In this document: piece after piece, positions 1-6,910 of the stretch | How positions within the stretch are numbered: the first letter of the stretch is position 1 | Layout of the letters: every line of letters begins with the position of its first letter | Assembly (NCBI GenBank): GCA_949285075.1 | Contig: CASDXF010000009.1 | Coordinates: 18,998 to 82,997, forward strand | DNA length: 64,000 bases | Reading direction: 5' to 3' | Origin: an uncultured Bacteroides sp. | GTDB lineage: Bacteria > Bacteroidota > Bacteroidia > Bacteroidales > Bacteroidaceae | Translations under genes and position numbers: made by a program | Notes under the pieces: model-generated | Seen by the model: only the letters and a program-made list of their open reading frames with translations | Database searches by the model: none | What the model was told of the DNA's origin: nothing

Positions 1-2
1 TT

Positions 3-854
3 TTGAAGATACTTGAAGAGAAACAGTTACTTGATCTTATCCGTGTTTATAATAGTCCTAACAATACACGACCTGCAAATATGGCCTCTTTTTTGTTTGG
101 ACTTAAAGACAATACCATTCCTCAAAAAGCTGGAATTAATACTAAAGCTATTGATTTCAATCAAATCTTGCAAGAAGACGAAGATTTTAAGATTGTATTT
201 ATAATCTTCTATACGGCTATTATTTACCACATCGCACAAATCATAAAAATACTCAATTTAGACGTACCTCGTCATATATCTTTTAGCGGAAACGGTAGTA
301 AAATCATACGAATAATAACCCTTGAATCAAAAGATCTTGCACGTTATACAAAGTTAATCTTTGAAAAAGTTCTAAATAAGCCCTATGGAAAAGAGCTTGA
401 TCTTATTGGCCTTGAAAAAGGATCCGATCCTAAAGAGTCCACTTGCAAAGGAGGTATTATTGGTTCTAAAAACCAAAATGATCAAAATAAAACACTCGTA
501 CTCAAAGGGGATTGTAGCGGAATCATTAGTCAAGCAGACACTTATGCAACAATCACCAATGATTATAAACGCCATATTATAACCTCCGTTGAAGATTTCT
601 TCAGATTTGTACTTATTGAGTTAGATAAAGAATTCGATTTAGACAGTAATTTTGGCGTTAAAAAGTCTTCTATTCATATCGCTCAAGAAATCTCCCGTAA
701 AGACCTTTCAACTTTTCTTGAAAAAGGGATAAAACAGCGTCGAGAAGAAGTGGAAGCTAATGAAACGATTGAAGAAACTTTATTTTTCTACCCAATAAAG
801 GGAGTTCTTAACGCAATATCTACCGAAATATATAACAAATTACAAAACCAATGA
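3..854 (+). CDS. C-terminal part of an unrecognised protein, possible actin/Hsp70-fold ATPase (5' truncated)
   Basis: The reading frame is open to the left edge, so the TTG at its first codon is not a credible start and only the last 283 or so residues are visible. I do not recognise the family. The segment PRHISFSGNGSK, followed by a helix with DLARYTKLIFEKVLN, resembles the adenosine-binding loop (hydrophobic strand, then G-x-G-S) of the actin/Hsp70/FtsA fold. That is inference from one motif. Later parts contain mixed helices and no signal peptide or membrane segment, suggesting a cytoplasmic protein. The stop is one base before the next ATG, so it is co-transcribed with the ZorAB-like genes. 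Codon use is strongly AT-rich (AAA, ATT, AAT), unlike serS downstream. Confidence 0.6.
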   Translation: MKILEEKQLLDLIRVYNSPNNTRPANMASFLFGLKDNTIPQKAGINTKAIDFNQILQEDEDFKIVFIIFYTAIIYHIAQIIKILNLDVPRHISFSGNGSKIIRIITLESKDLARYTKLIFEKVLNKPYGKELDLIGLEKGSDPKESTCKGGIIGSKNQNDQNKTLVLKGDCSGIISQADTYATITNDYKRHIITSVEDFFRFVLIELDKEFDLDSNFGVKKSSIHIAQEISRKDLSTFLEKGIKQRREEVEANETIEETLFFYPIKGVLNAISTEIYNKLQNQ

Positions 855-855
855 G

Positions 856-1752
856 ATGGAAAAGATATTCAAAAACACAGTCTTTATAATAGTCACATTC
901 TTTCTTATAGGAATAGCAAATAACAGCTGCAATGATAGTGATATTTCCGCTACTACAACTACGCAGAGAGAAGGCATAGAGACACTAAAAGAAGATGTTA
1001 AATCATTTAAAAATCGACTTAATGACACACTCAAAGAAGAGCATTCAAGTACTTCTTCATTAACTGAAAAAACAAGAAATAACCATCATAGTAAAAAGTG
1101 GTCAATTCTTATCAGATGGGGATTAGGACTGATTAGTCTAATATTTGCTTTGGCTGCTTTTATTACTGCCAACAGATCTAAAATTAAAATAAAACAAAAC
1201 AGAAATGAGAGCAGAAATGAAATTGAAAACCTAAAAAGTCAACTAAAATCTTATTTAGCTAATAACAACAGTAGTTGGAAAAGGAATATTCATACCACTC
1301 CTATTGATAATTATAAACTCTCAGATATAGAAAAAAAAATCAATCATCTAGAAAACGAACTTTCTAAAATGGCAATGGTTTCTTATTCAGCACACAATAT
1401 TACCTTACCCCAATCCCAAACACCCCCCGTACCCCAACAATTTAATACTAAATCAGCTTACTTTGGCACTGCAATAAGCGGCGAAAAGGGTAAAGGATAT
1501 TTCAAGAAATTATTAGCAAATAAAGAAGACGCTCGTTTTTCGGCTCAAATAACAGATAAAAAAGCAATGTTTGCACCTATAGTACCTTTAAACGCAATAA
1601 TTTCAAGTGACGCAATGGATTTAGCAATCGAATTCATAGGCGTATCAAAGAATGAAGCGGTTGACATGTCTATTACCCATGAGGGAATAGCACAACAAGT
1701 TGGTGAAAAATGGATTATAATACAAAAAGCGATAATTAAACTGAAAAAATAA
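856..1752 (+). CDS. Membrane-anchored coiled-coil protein with a C-terminal globular domain, unknown function
   Basis: 298 residues, start ATG one base after the upstream stop. Residues about 7-24 form a hydrophobic export or anchor segment followed by SCND; the cysteine could be lipidated, although IANNSC is not a canonical lipobox. A second membrane segment lies at about 86-104 (LGLISLIFALAAFITAN), followed by charged coiled-coil stretches at about 105-135 and 155-172, then a proline-rich linker (SQTPPVPQQ). The last 100 or so residues (YFGTAISGEKGKGYFKK to the end) form a compact domain whose spacing I associate with uncharacterised Bacteroidetes proteins, but I cannot name it. Position between the unknown protein and the channel pair suggests it is a scaffold or sensor of the same complex. 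Confidence 0.7.
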   Translation: MEKIFKNTVFIIVTFFLIGIANNSCNDSDISATTTTQREGIETLKEDVKSFKNRLNDTLKEEHSSTSSLTEKTRNNHHSKKWSILIRWGLGLISLIFALAAFITANRSKIKIKQNRNESRNEIENLKSQLKSYLANNNSSWKRNIHTTPIDNYKLSDIEKKINHLENELSKMAMVSYSAHNITLPQSQTPPVPQQFNTKSAYFGTAISGEKGKGYFKKLLANKEDARFSAQITDKKAMFAPIVPLNAIISSDAMDLAIEFIGVSKNEAVDMSITHEGIAQQVGEKWIIIQKAIIKLKK

Positions 1753-1761
1753 ATTAAAACT

Positions 1762-3378
1762 ATGCACGCAACAGTACCTATAATAATTATCATTATTGTT
1801 TGTATACAGTTATTCTTCTTTATAAAGAATTTCTCACGTATGCGACAATTCAGTAATATCTTTATTGAATTTGGTTCATGGAAGCTGAGAAGAAATGTAG
1901 ACACGAATCTTGTAGATGGCGTTTATGGAAATGGTAATAACATTTTCACAGCAATCATCGTATCCATCAATAAATACTTAGGAAATAATTCCGGATCAGT
2001 TATTGACTTTAACCTTCTAAAAGACGCTGTAGACCGCCATTGCGATTCTATAGAAAATGACATTGCGACACAAACCCCTATACCTCTTTATTGGGGCTTG
2101 GCCGGAACAATGGCCGGTGTCATAATAGGACTTTGGGATTTACTCAAATCAGATGCAATTATGACACTTATGGGTAGTAGCGGAAGCATCAGTATTGCAT
2201 CGCAAAACGCAGCATCCGGCATAAACTCCTTACTTAGCGGTGTGGCATGGGCCATGCTAGCTTCTATCTGCGGAATTCTCCTTACCACAGCAAATTCTCT
2301 TTTGTTCAAACGATGCAAACTAAAAGAGGAAGAAGGGAAAAACTCTTTTCTTGCATGGATGCAATCGGAATTATTACCGGAATTACCCTCTGATACCTCG
2401 GAAGCCCTTAGTAAACTCGTTAAAAATTTAAATCGTTTCAATGACATATTCGCTCAAAATACGACAGACTTGGGTAATACTCTTAATGCTGTAAATCAAT
2501 CGTATGCTATTCAAGCCGATATTATAAAAACCGTTCATGATATGGATGTCATGAAAATGGCTCAAGCAAATGTACATGTTTTAAAGGAACTACAACAATG
2601 TACAGATAAACTCGAAATGTTTAATCAGTATCTCAACAAAATTGAAGGTTACACTACTACCATCCACAAATTTGAATCCTTGTTTAAAGAAGAAATTAAT
2701 AGAATACATATATTAGAAGAAATTCGAGATTTCTTTAGCCGTCATAAAGGAGAAATCGCAAAAACAACCGCCGATGCGGATAACGCAATCCGTGATTCTC
2801 TTTCAAAAATTAAAGAGTCAACATCCACAAACCTCAATGAGTTACACGTACAATTTATTGAGCAAAACGAAGTCTTTAAAGATATTCTTAAGACTGAAAA
2901 GGAGTCGTTTGAACAATTTATAACAGACTTGAACACTCAAATCAGTACACAAATGACCCAAATGCCTCAGTTAATGGAACAATTAGAAGAAATCGCATTT
3001 ATCCCTATGCGCCTTGATAAACTAATTGACAAAATAGAGAAATCAAATACTTGTCTCGCTAATGACATCTCTCAATCAGTTAAACAATCTTTAGGGTATA
3101 CGAAAACGAACAATCAGTCCTCCGATACCCCCATATCTCCAACAAAGAAAAGCGAATCAATACCCCAATGGATGAAATTCTCAGGTTGGGCCGCAATTGT
3201 TATCATCGCAATTACGTGCATTATACATATTATCACACTTTTTTTCCCTCTAAATATCTATAAAAATCAATATGCTTACAATTCTGAGAAAACATCACTC
3301 AACGAATCCACCAAATTTCAACAAAACGGCAATAATCCCCTATTAAACAACTATCAATACGATCAACTTACACTATGA
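1762..3378 (+). CDS. MotA/TolQ/ExbB-type proton channel protein with long helical tail (ZorA-like)
   Basis: 538 residues. The channel core is recognisable: a first membrane helix at about 5-21, then a second with the family hallmark around residues 111-123 (WGLAGTMAGVIIG), and a third at about 158-180 (SGVAWAMLASICGILL). After the core comes a very long, mostly helical, charged region at about 185-465, and a further membrane helix at about 476-497 near the C terminus. A channel core followed by a long cytoplasmic helical tail is the architecture of ZorA from Zorya anti-phage systems rather than of flagellar MotA or ExbB, which are shorter. The C-terminal extra helix is unusual. The gene ends by an ATGA overlap with the MotB/OmpA-like partner, as expected for a stator pair. 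Assignment to Zorya proper is inference: no ZorC/D/E gene is visible. Confidence 0.8.
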   Translation: MHATVPIIIIIIVCIQLFFFIKNFSRMRQFSNIFIEFGSWKLRRNVDTNLVDGVYGNGNNIFTAIIVSINKYLGNNSGSVIDFNLLKDAVDRHCDSIENDIATQTPIPLYWGLAGTMAGVIIGLWDLLKSDAIMTLMGSSGSISIASQNAASGINSLLSGVAWAMLASICGILLTTANSLLFKRCKLKEEEGKNSFLAWMQSELLPELPSDTSEALSKLVKNLNRFNDIFAQNTTDLGNTLNAVNQSYAIQADIIKTVHDMDVMKMAQANVHVLKELQQCTDKLEMFNQYLNKIEGYTTTIHKFESLFKEEINRIHILEEIRDFFSRHKGEIAKTTADADNAIRDSLSKIKESTSTNLNELHVQFIEQNEVFKDILKTEKESFEQFITDLNTQISTQMTQMPQLMEQLEEIAFIPMRLDKLIDKIEKSNTCLANDISQSVKQSLGYTKTNNQSSDTPISPTKKSESIPQWMKFSGWAAIVIIAITCIIHIITLFFPLNIYKNQYAYNSEKTSLNESTKFQQNGNNPLLNNYQYDQLTL

Positions 3379-4004
3379 CTCAAAAAAAAGAATCATTTTT
3401 TTGGACTAGTTATTCAGATCTTATGACAAGTCTTTTCTTTGTCATGTTGGTTTTATTTATACTTGTCATAGTCCTTTTACATAAACGAATGGAGGCAACC
3501 GAATCTCAGTTACAAGAAATTAAAAAAGTGGAACAGTCAACAAAGGACTTAAGTCGTGACTATTTCATATATCGCCCAGATTATAAAAAATATGTTCTAA
3601 CTATTCAGGTTCGCTATCCTGCGGGTAAGTCCGATTTAAAAGACATGATATCAACCGATAAAAAAGAACAATTACTTCAACTCACATCCGCAGGTCGTGA
3701 GATTCAAGACTTTTTAAAGAAGCACAGTGAAAATCAATACATTCTTATCATTGAAGGACAAGCATCTAAAGACAACTATCCATACAACTACGAATTAAGT
3801 TATCAACGCGCACTTGCTTTAATGCGCTTTTGGATTGAAGATTCCCATATTAAATTTGACAACAATTGCGAGATTCTCATATCCGGAAGCGGCGACGGCA
3901 AACTTGATACACATTCCATGCGCGAAAGAAATGAAACCGAAAATCAACGTTTTCTTATTCACATTTTACCAAAAAACATTTTTGAGAACAATGACAATCA
4001 ATAA
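3375..4004 (+). CDS. MotB/OmpA-type stator partner (ZorB-like)
   Basis: 209 residues, ATG overlapping the upstream stop (ATGA). A short cytoplasmic N terminus leads into one membrane helix (about 14-36) that starts with SYSDLMTSLFFVMLVLF. The aspartate at residue 15 is where MotB, TolR and ZorB carry their proton-accepting Asp. After a helical linker the C-terminal part (about 115-200) reads as an OmpA-like peptidoglycan-binding domain: strand ILIIEGQAS, helix NYELSYQRALALMRFW, strand CEILISGSGDG, then NETENQRFLIHILPK. It should anchor the channel complex to the cell wall. Together with the preceding gene it forms a complete ion-driven stator module. The final 14 bases overlap the start of the protease gene. 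Confidence 0.82.
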   Translation: MTQKKESFFWTSYSDLMTSLFFVMLVLFILVIVLLHKRMEATESQLQEIKKVEQSTKDLSRDYFIYRPDYKKYVLTIQVRYPAGKSDLKDMISTDKKEQLLQLTSAGREIQDFLKKHSENQYILIIEGQASKDNYPYNYELSYQRALALMRFWIEDSHIKFDNNCEILISGSGDGKLDTHSMRERNETENQRFLIHILPKNIFENNDNQ

Positions 4005-4728
4005 AATAATTATAGCACTATTATCTATTGTATGTGTACATTATTCTTGTGCTCATAAATCCGGCCATGACAAGAATAACCATTCTTGTCAATTCTCAAA
4101 TCATGAAATAAAGAGCGTATCGACCAACACATTGAATGATCATAATGGCAGAAATAAACTTGACGGGCCAAGAGTATTTACGAAATACAATACCGCTGTA
4201 TTCATGATTTTTACTTCAGACAAATACAATATATATCAAGGCTCTGGGTTCTTTATAAACCCGAACGGCCTCGCAGTAAGCAACTATCACATTTTTAAAG
4301 GCACAAAGATTGGAAAAGAAGGAATCAAACTCGCCGGATGCAATAAAATTCATAAAGTCACAGAAGTCATTAAAAGTAGTGAAAATGAAGATTTCATTTT
4401 ATTCCGAATTAATATTTCCAATACCAATTTTATCCCATTAGCTAAACATAAGCCCAGTGTTGGTGAAAAAGTATATGCTATAGGTAGTCCTCGCGGGTTA
4501 GAAAACACCTTTTCATCCGGAGAAGTATCTCAATGGCGAGACAAGAATCTGATGCAAATATCAGCCTTAATAGACCACGGCAGTAGTGGAGGTGCTCTTA
4601 TAAATGAATATGGAGAAGCCGTCGGCATTACTTCTGGCTCATTCGCCGATGGTTCACAAGCAAATTTAAATTACGCATGGAGTATTGATGTCATAAAACC
4701 ATATGTAGATGCAGCAACCTTTAAATAG
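3991..4728 (+). CDS. Exported trypsin-like (S1/HtrA-type) serine protease of the ZorAB-like operon
   Basis: 245 residues from the ATG at 3991, which gives a normal export signal (MTINKIIIALLSIVCVHYSC). An upstream in-frame ATG at 3835 lies inside the ZorB-like gene and would bury that signal. The chymotrypsin fold is recognisable by its triad: His100 in VSNYHIF, Asp134 in ENEDFILF, Ser199 in DHGSSGGAL. There is no PDZ domain, so it is a minimal HtrA/Deg-like protease. Cys20 may be lipidated, but the lipobox is atypical. The 14-base overlap with the stator gene ties it to the complex and places a protease in the periplasm next to a peptidoglycan-anchored motor. What it cleaves cannot be deduced. 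Confidence 0.8.
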   Translation: MTINKIIIALLSIVCVHYSCAHKSGHDKNNHSCQFSNHEIKSVSTNTLNDHNGRNKLDGPRVFTKYNTAVFMIFTSDKYNIYQGSGFFINPNGLAVSNYHIFKGTKIGKEGIKLAGCNKIHKVTEVIKSSENEDFILFRINISNTNFIPLAKHKPSVGEKVYAIGSPRGLENTFSSGEVSQWRDKNLMQISALIDHGSSGGALINEYGEAVGITSGSFADGSQANLNYAWSIDVIKPYVDAATFK

Positions 4729-4825
4729 GTATAAGTATAGACTGGCTAAGGAACAAAGAGAAAATAAAAAATTATCAAATATCTCCTTTAAAAACTTATA
4801 CGCAACTCCCCATACAGAAAAACAA

Positions 4826-4856
4826 CTGTTCCGCAATTCATTGAATTGCGGAACAG
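4826..4856 (-). terminator. Hairpin terminator downstream of tmRNA
   Basis: A perfect inverted repeat, arms 4826-4840 and 4842-4856 (core TTCCGCAATTCA). On the minus strand it is followed by TTGTTTTTC, so it fits a Rho-independent terminator for ssrA. It also lies between the protease gene and ssrA, which converge, and may stop transcription from both sides. Confidence 0.75.
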
Positions 4857-4880
4857 CCCATTAACCTTATTAAACATCCG

Positions 4881-5275
4881 TGGAGCTGGAGGGAATCGAA
4901 CCCTCGTCCAAACGAGGAAATCATAAGCTTTCTACATGCTTATCTTTGCCTAAGTTTTCGTGCCAGAACAGAACCAAAGCCATCACATCCTGACCTTATC
5001 CTTTAAAGTTTCATCAGAGGTACAAGGCTACCTCTGACTATCCCCGATTTGACTGCACCACTTGACCGGAATACTTCGGAGCAACAGTTTCCGAGTGATG
5101 TCTCGTCCCAACACCTTGTGTCGGGATTAAGCTAATCTACTGTACTTCGATTAAGCAGCAAGAGCGTAGTTAGTTTCGCCAGATAATCTTTTGATAACTG
5201 AGATTCAAGTGGAAATTATCGACCCACTGCATGCTTACTTACCATTTCTTCCCGCTGTCAAATCCAGTCAACCCC
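4881..5275 (-). ncRNA. ssrA: tmRNA (ssrA), tag GETNYALAA
   Basis: Transfer-messenger RNA that rescues stalled ribosomes. On the minus strand the 5' end reads GGGGTTGACTGGATTTGACA and the 3' end ...CCTCCAGCTCCA. GGGGUUG pairs with CAGCUCC to form the 7-bp acceptor stem. A T-arm with GGGTTCGATTCCC is present. The resume codon and tag ORF run from 5180 down to 5151 and encode GETNYALAA followed by TAA. The discriminator is A at 4881 and the CCA end is not encoded. An AT-rich gene cluster begins immediately beyond the 3' end, which matters because ssrA 3' ends are common integrase attachment sites. Confidence 0.97.
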
Positions 5276-5313
5276 ATGACCCTCTACGGATAAGAAATAC
5301 CGAAAGTTGGCCG

Positions 5314-5321
5314 CAAAGGTA
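5314..5321 (-). promoter_or_regulatory. -7 box (TACCTTTG) of the ssrA promoter
   Basis: TACCTTTG on the minus strand, 38 bases upstream of the mature tmRNA 5' end, matches the Bacteroidetes -7 consensus TAnnTTTG. No convincing -33 TTTG lies at the usual spacing. The gap to the mature end leaves room for a 5' leader removed by RNase P. Confidence 0.55.
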
Positions 5322-5526
5322 AGAATTTCTCCAAAATTAGCCTTCGGACATTCATAAATATTAGCCCGCGTAGCCCGAACTGACCCGTTTTTTCACCATT
5401 ATTAAGGAAGCGGAAGACGCTGTCCGTAAAAGGATGGCTTTATCCGCCACGTTTCAGGTCCATTTGGAATTTAACGACCCTTGCCTAAGAAAAAGGATAA
5501 GAGAATCACCTTGTTCGATTTTTGTT

Positions 5527-5534
5527 TATCTTTG
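5527..5534 (+). promoter_or_regulatory. -7 box (TATCTTTG) of the serS promoter
   Basis: TATCTTTG 36 bases before the serS ATG fits the Bacteroidetes -7 consensus. The rest of the 5322-5570 interval shows no gene and no repeat that I can recognise. Confidence 0.6.
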
Positions 5535-5570
5535 TCCCCCAAAAGAATATTCTAAAAGAAAGACGAAGAT

Positions 5571-6845
5571 ATGCTTACCATTAAACAAATTACAGAGAAC
5601 AAGGAAGCGGTAATCCGTGGATTGGAAAAGAAGCACTTCACGAACGCCACGGAGGCGATTGAAGGGGTTATCGCCCTGAATGACAAAAGACGAGGCACAC
5701 AGAACCTATTAGATAAGAACTTGGCGGAAGTTAACTCGCTATCGCGCACCATCGGACAGCTGATGAAAGAGGGCAAGAAGGAGGAAGCGGAAAAGGCGAA
5801 GGCGCGCGTCGCCGAGTTGAAAGAGGCGAACAAGGAACTGGAAGCCGCCATGACACAAGCGGCCACCGATATGCAGAACCTGCTGTACACCATCCCCAAC
5901 GTGCCGTACGACGAGGTTCCCGAAGGGGCGACCGCCGAGGACAACGTGGTGGTGAAAATGGGAGGCATGGAGACGGAGCTGCCCAAAGACGCGCTTCCCC
6001 ACTGGGAACTGGCCAAGAAGTATGACTTGATAGACTTCGACTTGGGCGTAAAGATTACCGGAGCGGGATTCCCCGTATACAAAGGGAAAGGGGCCAGACT
6101 GCAAAGGGCGCTCATCAACTTCTTCCTTGACGAAGCCAGAGAAGCGGGATACACTGAAATTATGCCGCCTACCGTAGTGAACGCCGCTTCAGGATACGGA
6201 ACGGGACAGTTGCCGGACAAGGAGGGACAGATGTACCACTGCGAGATAGACGACTTGTACCTGATTCCCACGGCGGAGGTACCCGTGACCAACATCTACC
6301 GCGACGTGATACTGGACGAGAAGCAACTGCCCATAAAGAACTGCGCCTACACCCAATGCTTCCGGCGCGAAGCGGGCTCTTACGGTAAGGACGTGCGAGG
6401 GCTGAACCGCCTGCACGAGTTCTCTAAGGTTGAGTTGGTCCGCATCGACAAGCCGGAACACTCCAAGCAGTCGCACCAAGAGATGCTGGACCACGTGGAG
6501 AACCTGCTAAAAAAGCTAGAACTTCCGTACCGCATACTTCGTCTGTGCGGAGGAGACATGAGCTTTACCGCCGCCATCTGCTATGACTTCGAGGTGTACA
6601 GCGAAGCGCAGAAGCGGTGGCTCGAAGTCAGCTCCGTGTCCAACTTCGACACTTACCAAGCCAACCGCCTGAAGTGCCGCTACCGCACCGGAGAAAAGAA
6701 GACGGAGCTTTGCCACACGCTGAACGGCTCGGCGTTGGCGTTGCCGCGCATCGTCGCCGCACTGCTTGAAAACAACCAGACGCCGGAAGGCATCAAGATT
6801 CCCAAAGCATTAGTTCCCTATTGCGGTTTCGATATCATCGATTAA
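5571..6845 (+). CDS. serS: Seryl-tRNA synthetase
   Basis: 424 residues, the usual length for bacterial SerRS. Charges tRNA-Ser (and tRNA-Sec where present) with serine in the cytosol. The N-terminal 100 or so residues are the antiparallel coiled-coil arm (LMKEGKKEEAEKAKARVAEL). The class II core follows: motif 2 with CFRREAGSYGKD, the serine/ATP region GLNRLHEFSKVELV, and motif 3 with NGSALALPRIVAALLENN. Single gene with its own promoter and terminator. Nothing odd. Confidence 0.98.
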   Translation: MLTIKQITENKEAVIRGLEKKHFTNATEAIEGVIALNDKRRGTQNLLDKNLAEVNSLSRTIGQLMKEGKKEEAEKAKARVAELKEANKELEAAMTQAATDMQNLLYTIPNVPYDEVPEGATAEDNVVVKMGGMETELPKDALPHWELAKKYDLIDFDLGVKITGAGFPVYKGKGARLQRALINFFLDEAREAGYTEIMPPTVVNAASGYGTGQLPDKEGQMYHCEIDDLYLIPTAEVPVTNIYRDVILDEKQLPIKNCAYTQCFRREAGSYGKDVRGLNRLHEFSKVELVRIDKPEHSKQSHQEMLDHVENLLKKLELPYRILRLCGGDMSFTAAICYDFEVYSEAQKRWLEVSSVSNFDTYQANRLKCRYRTGEKKTELCHTLNGSALALPRIVAALLENNQTPEGIKIPKALVPYCGFDIID

Positions 6846-6853
6846 AAATACGT

Positions 6854-6887
6854 AAGGCTATCTACAATGTGGGTAGCCTTATTTTTT
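6854..6887 (+). terminator. Rho-independent terminator of serS
   Basis: Arms 6854-6865 (AAGGCTATCTAC) and 6869-6880 (GTGGGTAGCCTT) with an AAT loop, followed by ATTTTTT. Sits 9 bases after the serS stop. Confidence 0.9.
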
Positions 6888-6910
6888 CGGAATAACAAAA
6901 CAATAAAGAC

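Noticed and set aside
1762-4004. Flagellar MotAB or ExbBD-TolQR pair
   Set aside because: The channel protein is far longer with a helical tail and an extra C-terminal helix, the partner has an OmpA-like domain, and no flagellar, Ton or Tol genes are adjacent.
3835-4728. Longer version of the protease starting at 3835
   Set aside because: The additional 52 residues lie entirely in the stator gene and would hide the signal peptide at 3991.
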